A DNA stretch of 64,000 nucleotides, taken from positions 248,001 through 312,000 of the forward strand of contig NZ_JAAUWT010000002.1 in assembly GCF_014694455.1 (NCBI RefSeq), written 5' to 3'. The notes beneath the pieces were generated by a model that saw only the letters and a program-made list of their open reading frames with translations, searched no databases and was not told where the DNA came from. Both the position numbers and the translations under genes were made by a program. How positions within the stretch are numbered: the first letter of the stretch is position 1; every line of letters begins with the position of its first letter. This DNA comes from Vibrio sp. S9_S30 (lineage in GTDB: Bacteria; Pseudomonadota; Gammaproteobacteria; Enterobacterales; Vibrionaceae). This document shows, in pieces, positions 58,607 through 64,000 of the stretch.

Positions 58607-60721
58607 ATGAACGTTAAAAAAGGAAGTTTTTCGCTATCTGCCATCGCATTAGCCGTCGCTGCTGCCACGGCATTCCCCGTACAAGCCGAAGAGTACACCG
58701 GTGAAGAGAAGATGGTGGTTGTGTCAAGCCACATGCCAAAAGCGATCAGTGATATTCCGGGAACCGTTTGGTACATTGACTCGGAAACTATCGAGCAAGC
58801 GTACCGTGGTGGTAAAAGCCTTGATGAGATTCTGGCTGCGACTATCCCTTCACTGGATGTAAGCAGTGGCGGTCGCACCCATTCTGGTCAAAACCTACGT
58901 GGTCGCAGCCTGATGGTTATGATTGATGGGGTATCTCTTCAGTCTGTGCGCTCCCTGAGTCGTCAGTTAGACGCCATTGACCCGTTCAATATCGATCGCA
59001 TCGAGGTACTTTCAGGGGCGACTTCGATTTATGGTGCAGGATCTTCGGGTGGTGTTATCAATATCATCACTAAGAAAGCGCCTGGCGAAGACGTGGAATT
59101 TGAATCGTTTGTTAGTGGAACTTCGGGCTTCTCATCAAGCGAAGATGTTGACTACAAACTGGCTCAGTCTATTGCTGGTGGTAACGAGAAAGTTCAAGGT
59201 CGCGCATCGGTCGCTTACACTAAAACACAAGGCTATTTCGATGCTGACGGCGAGATAATAACGCCGGATATTACTCAGGGTTCGACCCAGTTTAACGAAA
59301 CCATTGACCTACTAGGTAACCTACAAATTCACATCGCTGAAGGTCAGCAGCTAAACGTGTTAGCGCAATACTACGATAGCCAACAAGATACGCCTTACGG
59401 TCTTTATTTTGAAAAAAATGGCAGCGGTACTTTCCAGTTTGTGGATGTTAGAGAAGGCTACTCTGCGGATCGTGAACAAGGCACAGAGCGTATGATGCTG
59501 AGTGCGGCTTACAGCAACAATAACTTCTTAAGCCATCAACTAATCGCAGAGCTATCTTACCGTACTGAAGATCACACCTTCATGCCATACACAGTCGATG
59601 GGAGGACGTCTCTGTCAACCAACTCTTCTCGCCAATCTACGGACATTTTGGCAATGAAAGCAGCGTTGAATACATCATTTAAATCTTGGAACCTGACTTA
59701 CGGTATTGACGGTTACATTGATAAATTTGACAGCGATAAAGCTATCTACGATCCGGCAACGACTGAAGCGACGGGGGGGTTAGTCCACGTTATCAAGGAA
59801 ATACAGGGTCGCTACCCAGGTATTGACACCCAATCTATCGCCGGCTTCATCCAAGCGGAATACGGCATCACTGAAGACTGGTCGCTACAGGCTGGTTATC
59901 GCTACCAGAAAATGGACGTAGATATTTCTGACTTTCAAGCGACTTCTCGCTCCCACTTTATTCCTGGTGGCTCGACAGACTACGCCGAAGGCTTGTTTAA
60001 CCTTGGTACTATCTATCACCTAAACCCGACGTCTCAGGTTTGGGCTAACTTCTCACAAGGGTTTGATATTCCTCAGCTCTATCGTTACTACGGTAAGAGT
60101 GCGACTCAAGATGTTGCGGCTTCTAAGCTTGATGGAATCAAAACAGACAGCTACGAGATCGGTTATCGTAACGAGCTAGACAATATCTCGCTACAATCTG
60201 CGCTCTATTACTCGCACTCAAGCGCAACAGTTCAGTATGAAGATGATTTGTCTATCTCTGGACTTGCAGACCCTAAACGTGTCTATGGTGCCGAAGCTCA
60301 AATTAGCTACTGGGCAACAGACAGGCTACAGCTTGGTCTGCTCGGTCACTATGTCGTGACCGAAACTGAAACAGACAAAGGCTGGGAAGATCACAAAGCG
60401 ATGGAAGCCAGTACTTCTAAAGCGGGGGCATGGGTTGGTTGGTACGACAATGACTACAGCCTGAAGCTTCAAAGTCTGACTATGTTTGATTACGAAGACG
60501 CTGACCAGCGCGAGCTCAACGGCTTTACCGTGGTTAATTTCGCAGGTCACTACCTGCTCCCTGTCGGTAGCCTAGGCTTCGGTATAAAGAACCTGTTTAA
60601 CGAAAACTATTACACGACTTGGAGCCAGCGAGCTCAACACTGGTACACGGGCAGCGATGCGCTATACCAATACAAAGGTCGCGGTCGTACTTTCACTTTA
60701 AACTACCAATTGAAATTCTAA
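58607..60721 (+). CDS. iutA: TonB-dependent ferric aerobactin receptor IutA
   Basis: This is the outer-membrane receptor for ferric aerobactin. The 704-residue precursor has a signal peptide (to about residue 27, PVQA) and a TonB-box-like EKMVVVSS. A plug domain (about 40-160) contains the conserved NLRGRSLMVMIDGVSLQ and IEVLSGATSIYGAGSSGGVINI. A 22-strand barrel ends in the aromatic C-terminus GRTFTLNYQLKF. E. coli IutA has 733 residues. It is the last gene of the cluster, 142 nt after iucD, and may be expressed partly apart from iucABCD. Confidence 0.93.
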   Translation: MNVKKGSFSLSAIALAVAAATAFPVQAEEYTGEEKMVVVSSHMPKAISDIPGTVWYIDSETIEQAYRGGKSLDEILAATIPSLDVSSGGRTHSGQNLRGRSLMVMIDGVSLQSVRSLSRQLDAIDPFNIDRIEVLSGATSIYGAGSSGGVINIITKKAPGEDVEFESFVSGTSGFSSSEDVDYKLAQSIAGGNEKVQGRASVAYTKTQGYFDADGEIITPDITQGSTQFNETIDLLGNLQIHIAEGQQLNVLAQYYDSQQDTPYGLYFEKNGSGTFQFVDVREGYSADREQGTERMMLSAAYSNNNFLSHQLIAELSYRTEDHTFMPYTVDGRTSLSTNSSRQSTDILAMKAALNTSFKSWNLTYGIDGYIDKFDSDKAIYDPATTEATGGLVHVIKEIQGRYPGIDTQSIAGFIQAEYGITEDWSLQAGYRYQKMDVDISDFQATSRSHFIPGGSTDYAEGLFNLGTIYHLNPTSQVWANFSQGFDIPQLYRYYGKSATQDVAASKLDGIKTDSYEIGYRNELDNISLQSALYYSHSSATVQYEDDLSISGLADPKRVYGAEAQISYWATDRLQLGLLGHYVVTETETDKGWEDHKAMEASTSKAGAWVGWYDNDYSLKLQSLTMFDYEDADQRELNGFTVVNFAGHYLLPVGSLGFGIKNLFNENYYTTWSQRAQHWYTGSDALYQYKGRGRTFTLNYQLKF

Positions 60722-61030
60722 TCACTTAAAAACACTGCCCAGCTAGGCAAGCCATTCTGCTTTCGTGGTACTGAATGGCTTGCCTCACCTCACTTCAGGG
60801 TACGCTCTGTACCATAGTTTACTCTTGCACGTGAACTGTTGGTTATTGAAAAAACAGCAGCTCGTCAACTTACGTTATGGTTAGAGGATAAAGATCTTGG
60901 CGAAAGTTGATCCGTTTGAGTGCACCCTGAGTCAATCTCGAATGTAAAGCGGCGAGATATTAGCCGAGGGACGTTACTTTCTGTTGAGAAAATTACTTGC
61001 TGTTGAGATAGTTACTTGCTGTTGAGAAAG
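60722..61030. other. Right edge of the aerobactin region, no gene
   Basis: These 309 bases hold a perfect 13-bp inverted repeat AGGCAAGCCATTC (60745-60757) / GAATGGCTTGCCT (60773-60785) with a 15-nt loop, 24 nt after the iutA stop and without a T tract. From 60973 a 19-bp tandem array runs into the 3' end of bcp. I see no ORF, integrase remnant or tRNA fragment. Confidence 0.6.
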
Positions 61031-61048
61031 TTATTTGCTGTTGAGATA
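60973..61048. repeat. Four 19-bp tandem repeats at the bcp 3' end
   Basis: Units begin at 60973, 60992, 61011 and 61030, consensus GTTACTTGCTGTTGAGAWA with one to three differences. The last unit contains the bcp stop and its final codons; the others are extragenic copies. Confidence 0.85.
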
Positions 61049-61495
61049 GTCTAAAACGACCTCATGATGGTCTTTGGTTTTGAACTTGTTGAATACATGC
61101 TCAAGGTTACCTGATTCGTCAATCAAGAAGCTTGTTCTTACTACACCCATGTTTTCTCGGCCCATGAACTTCTTGAGTTGCCAAACACCGTATTTTTCGC
61201 ATACTTCGTGCTCTTCATCAGCAAGTAGAGTGAAGTTCAGCTCTTGCTTGTTGATAAAGTTAGTCAGTTTTTGCGGTTTGTCTGGGCTGACACCAAGAAC
61301 AACAACATTGTGAGCATCCAATTCAGCTTTCGTGTCACGTAGCCCTTGAGCCTGAACCGTACAGCCAGGTGTGGAAGCGCGTGGGTAGAAGTAAAGCAGT
61401 ACCTTCTTTCCTTTAAGCTCAGACAGTGTTACTGGGTTGTTGTCTTGGTCATTGAGGGTAAAATCTGGTGCAGTTTGTCCGGCTTCGATTGCCAT
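61031..61495 (-). CDS. bcp: Thioredoxin-dependent peroxiredoxin Bcp
   Basis: Bcp (PrxQ class) reduces hydrogen and organic peroxides. The 154-residue protein has the thioredoxin fold, and the peroxidatic Cys45 lies in STPGCTVQAQGLRD. In E. coli Bcp the resolving Cys50 follows five residues later; here that position is Gln50. A later cysteine in HEVCEKYGV is kept. It may therefore work by a 1-Cys or altered mechanism. The 3' end is extended by tandem repeats. In E. coli the order bcp-gcvR-dapA-bamC is the same. Confidence 0.94.
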   Translation of the reverse strand: MAIEAGQTAPDFTLNDQDNNPVTLSELKGKKVLLYFYPRASTPGCTVQAQGLRDTKAELDAHNVVVLGVSPDKPQKLTNFINKQELNFTLLADEEHEVCEKYGVWQLKKFMGRENMGVVRTSFLIDESGNLEHVFNKFKTKDHHEVVLDYLNSK

Positions 61496-61596
61496 TGGTC
61501 TAATCCTTACTTTTTAAATTAATGTTATCTGCGTAGATACGCCTGCGGGTGATGGCGCGTCATCAGCCAACGCTGCCATTGAGCACTCGTTTATTT

Positions 61597-62139
61597 TTAC
61601 TGGCTGTTTTTTATGAAATTCAGTGAACCCTGAACCGATAGCTGTGAACACAGTAATTGGAAGTCTTCTTCCAGTTGCATCAAGTTACATTCGCCATCGA
61701 CGTAGGCAGTCAACGCAATATGAAATTGATGTTGTTCTTTTTCGACCTTAGATTTATCAATGGTCTGTGCACTCAGCGAAGATATGCCAATATGTCGGTC
61801 GGCAAAAAACTGCGTGAATTTTCCAGTCAGACCCATTTTATCTTCCGATTCGACAAACACTTCTATCCGATAAACGTGGTCAGGGCGCTGATGAGGAGAG
61901 GTACGCTTCATGATCGTAATCAGATCATGTTCTTTACCTAAAAGAGGGAGCCGAGTCTCAGCTCGAGCGAGACTGTGGTTGTTCCCAGACAACAGCATAA
62001 TCAACGTAAACTCGCTGCCAAAGAGTGCAATGCGGCTGTCGATAATATTGCATCCCGATTCGGTAACCAAATGCGTAATTTGATTACTGATACCTGGGCG
62101 ATCTGTACCAACAGCGGTAATCACTAAATGTTGTAACAT
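61597..62139 (-). CDS. gcvR: Glycine cleavage system regulator GcvR
   Basis: GcvR binds and antagonises the activator GcvA, lowering expression of the glycine cleavage genes. The 180-residue protein consists of two ACT domains: HLVITAVGTDRPGISNQITH begins the first and VYRIEVFVESEDKMGLTGKF begins the second. An ATG at 62139 (MLQHLVITAVG) matches the family start; an in-frame ATG at 62181 adds 14 unconserved residues. It is divergent from dapA and about 100 nt upstream of bcp on the same strand. Confidence 0.9.
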   Translation of the reverse strand: MLQHLVITAVGTDRPGISNQITHLVTESGCNIIDSRIALFGSEFTLIMLLSGNNHSLARAETRLPLLGKEHDLITIMKRTSPHQRPDHVYRIEVFVESEDKMGLTGKFTQFFADRHIGISSLSAQTIDKSKVEKEQHQFHIALTAYVDGECNLMQLEEDFQLLCSQLSVQGSLNFIKNSQ

Positions 62140-62440
62140 GAGGGGCAATTTTTCAATAACTGTTAATTTGCATGTTAGCACAGTTCCGGCTATTCGTTCG
62201 GATACCGACGAAGAATTTCAATGGGAAAACCTGAAAGTACATCCAATTCGATAATTTTTCGACCAATCTATGCTCCACCTCCAATTATTAACGTGAGATT
62301 GTCATCTAAGGCGCTCTGAACCCTTGTTTTATTCAAGGATGTTACAGTACCATGCTAGAAGCCCATTTGAGCTGAGATAGACCTTCTGGAGGTCGTTGAA
62401 GTGACGCCATTTGGTATGAGAATTTATTAAGGAGATGGAC

Positions 62441-63319
62441 ATGTTTTCTGGAAGCTGGGTTGCGCTTTTGACACCGTTTAATAGTGAAGGTGAAGTGGAT
62501 TTCGAAAGCCTGAAGCAACTTGTTGAATACCACGTAGAAGCGGGCACCGATGGAATTGTCGCGGTGGGCACTACGGGTGAGTCGGCCACTCTAACAATCG
62601 AAGAGCATGTCAAGGTGGTGAACAAAGCAGTAGAGTACGCTAATGGTCGTATTCCTGTGGTTGCGGGAACGGGGGCAAACGCTACTCACGAATCAGTGAC
62701 GTTCAGCCGCTTGCTTCAAGGCTCGGGTATTGTGGGGGTCTTAAGTGTCACTCCTTACTATAACAAACCGACTCAAGAAGGCTTATACCAGCACTACAAA
62801 GCCATCTCTGAAGCCAGTGATGTACCGATTATTCTCTATAACGTACCCGGTCGCACAGCGGTTGACCTTCAACCAGAGACAGTCGCTCGTCTCGCCAAAA
62901 TTGAGAACATCGTTGCATTGAAAGATGCAACGGGCGATTTAGAAAGAGTTGCAATTCACCGTGAACTTTGTGGCGAAGATTTTATCTTACTAAGTGGTGA
63001 TGACTCGACAGGGCTTGAATTTTGTAAGCTAGGTGGTCATGGCGTCATCTCTGTAACAAACAATATTGCGGCAGCAGATATGGCTAAAATCATGCGCTTA
63101 GCTCGAGCTGGTGAGTATGAAGAAGCTGAATCCATCAATGCACGCTTGATGACACTGCACAAAAACCTATTTATTGAAGCGAGCCCAATTCCTGTGAAGT
63201 GGGCCGCGCACAAACTGGGTTTGATTGCGAATGGCAGTTTAAGGCTGCCGATGACGGAGCTTTCTATCGATGCTCAGCCTGTTATTGAACAGTCTCTAGC
63301 AGAAGCTGGGATCAGCTAG
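62441..63319 (+). CDS. dapA: 4-hydroxy-tetrahydrodipicolinate synthase
   Basis: DapA condenses pyruvate with aspartate semialdehyde, the first step of the lysine and diaminopimelate branch. The 292-residue TIM barrel has Lys161 in ALKDATGD as the Schiff-base residue and Tyr133 in ILYNVPGR, both at E. coli positions when the ATG at 62441 is used. AAGGAG lies 7 nt before that ATG, whereas the ATG at 62435 is too close to it. It follows the divergent gcvR and precedes bamC, as in E. coli. Confidence 0.96.
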   Translation: MFSGSWVALLTPFNSEGEVDFESLKQLVEYHVEAGTDGIVAVGTTGESATLTIEEHVKVVNKAVEYANGRIPVVAGTGANATHESVTFSRLLQGSGIVGVLSVTPYYNKPTQEGLYQHYKAISEASDVPIILYNVPGRTAVDLQPETVARLAKIENIVALKDATGDLERVAIHRELCGEDFILLSGDDSTGLEFCKLGGHGVISVTNNIAAADMAKIMRLARAGEYEEAESINARLMTLHKNLFIEASPIPVKWAAHKLGLIANGSLRLPMTELSIDAQPVIEQSLAEAGIS

Positions 63320-63347
63320 GATCAAACCAACGAACCCACAAAATTAA

Positions 63348-63377
63348 CCCCGAAGCCAAGCGCTTCGGGTTGTATTT
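63348..63377 (+). terminator. Hairpin between dapA and bamC
   Basis: An 8-bp stem CCCGAAGC / GCTTCGGG with a CAAGC loop is followed by a weak T-rich run. It likely attenuates rather than blocks transcription into bamC. Confidence 0.6.
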
Positions 63378-63387
63378 AGGAGTTTTA

Positions 63388-64000
63388 ATGAAGCTTTCAC
63401 GTCAGCTAGTGATCAGTTCGCTGGCTGTTTTTGTTCTCGCTGCTTGTTCAAGTGATCCGTCATCTCGCCGTCAGGCGAAAGATGATTTTACGTACCTTGA
63501 TTCAACACCGTTGAAAGAGTGGTTACTTCCACAAGGTGCCACACCACAGTTCTACCCTGATTACGATATTCCAGCCGGCGACTACGCAGGCGGAATTGGC
63601 AAGAACGTTGACATTCGTCCACCACAACAGATTTTAGAACTCATCCCCGGTGCACGTACGGAAGTGAAAGAGGGTGAAGTGACTCTATGGTTAGTGCGAG
63701 AAACCGAACAAGATAAAGTGTGGCGAACTGCTTTACAGATGCTTTCAAACCAAGGTATTGGCGTAAAAGAAAACACCAATACTCGGATCGAGACGGATTG
63801 GGTAACTTGGAAATCGGAAGATGAAGACTCTGAGCTTGGCAGCCGTTATGCGCTAGAAAAGCTGGAATCGAACCGCCGCTACGGCTTTAAGATTTCACTC
63901 ATCGACTGGCGTGAAGGTAAGCAAGTTAAGCCTGTTAAAGCGACAGACAAAGAGCGCTACAACATCCTGATGACAAATCTAGTGACCTCGACTTACGATC
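63388..64000 (+). CDS. bamC: Outer membrane assembly lipoprotein BamC (3' end missing)
   Basis: BamC is a lipoprotein subunit of the BAM complex. The lipobox VLAAC (Cys20) is in MKLSRQLVISSLAVFVLAAC. The unstructured N-terminal DDFTYLDSTPLKEWLLPQGA, which in E. coli BamC binds BamD, and the first helix-grip domain are visible. The frame stays open to the last base, giving 204 residues here out of about 340. AGGAG precedes the ATG. Confidence 0.95.
   Translation, partial: MKLSRQLVISSLAVFVLAACSSDPSSRRQAKDDFTYLDSTPLKEWLLPQGATPQFYPDYDIPAGDYAGGIGKNVDIRPPQQILELIPGARTEVKEGEVTLWLVRETEQDKVWRTALQMLSNQGIGVKENTNTRIETDWVTWKSEDEDSELGSRYALEKLESNRRYGFKISLIDWREGKQVKPVKATDKERYNILMTNLVTSTYD

Noticed and set aside
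58402..58878. 158-codon minus-strand ORF over the iucD-iutA junction
   Set aside because: It runs antisense through the iutA signal peptide and plug and through the hairpin; composition is not protein-like.
46443..61030. Search for an integrase, tRNA attachment site or IS around the aerobactin region
   Set aside because: No recombinase gene, tRNA, or matching direct repeats were seen at the two edges, so no mobile-element call is made.
60973..61048. 19-bp repeats considered as a CRISPR array
   Set aside because: The units are directly adjacent with no spacers, and no cas genes are present.
62182..62440. Possible lysine riboswitch upstream of dapA
   Set aside because: The spacer to gcvR shows no recognisable lysine-element core or terminator/antiterminator pair.

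Overview
The window is a stretch of a gammaproteobacterial chromosome, almost certainly from a Vibrio or close relative (Vibrionaceae). Gene order, protein lengths and catalytic residues follow the E. coli/Vibrio core, the DNA is moderately AT-rich, and several candidate operators fit the enterobacterial/Vibrio FadR, PurR and Fur consensus sequences. The species cannot be fixed from the sequence alone. No rRNA, tRNA, CRISPR array, transposase or integrase was seen.

Region 1 (1-20.4 kb, + strand) is the conserved translation / envelope / replication block: tsf (5' end cut off), pyrH, frr, uppS, cdsA, ispC, rseP, bamA, skp, lpxD, fabZ, lpxA, lpxB, rnhB, dnaE, accA, tilS, then a small cytochrome c. 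It couples undecaprenyl-phosphate, phospholipid and isoprenoid synthesis, sigma-E signalling, outer-membrane protein assembly and lipid A synthesis. A 195-bp spacer holding a terminator and a MITE-like inverted repeat separates lpxA from lpxB.

Region 2 (20.6-36.3 kb) holds a small membrane protein, glnB, a YafD-like phosphoesterase, a Yip1-like protein, mltD, gloB, a YafS-like methyltransferase, rnhA, dnaQ and a TIGR03503-type membrane protein. Next comes an isolated 857-residue exported protein with two 97-residue-spaced N-terminal repeats, then fadE, gmhA and a YafJ-type amidotransferase. A FadR-like operator precedes fadE.

Region 3 (36.3-46.5 kb) holds purMN with a PurR-like operator, upp, uraA, a DUF2066 protein, a DUF2069 protein, a WrbA-like flavoprotein, arsC/yfgD, bepA, a TusA-like protein and perM.

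Region 4 (46.5-60.8 kb) is the accessory part: a complete aerobactin system placed between perM and bcp. It comprises a FhuF/IutB-like ferric-siderophore reductase, an MFS transporter (candidate exporter), an ABC importer (ATPase, binding protein, fused permease), iucA-iucB-iucC-iucD and the receptor gene iutA. Fur-box-like sites lie upstream of the reductase gene, between the MFS and ABC genes, and at iucA. Together these genes could make, export, re-import and reduce ferric aerobactin. The two-operon layout resembles the aerobactin transport/biosynthesis operons described in Vibrio mimicus. In E. coli the same bcp-perM junction carries the hyf operon.

Region 5 (61.0-64.0 kb) returns to core: bcp, gcvR, dapA and bamC (3' end cut off). 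Short tandem duplications that copy gene 3' ends, stop codon included or adjacent, occur at accA, bcp and the DUF2069 gene.
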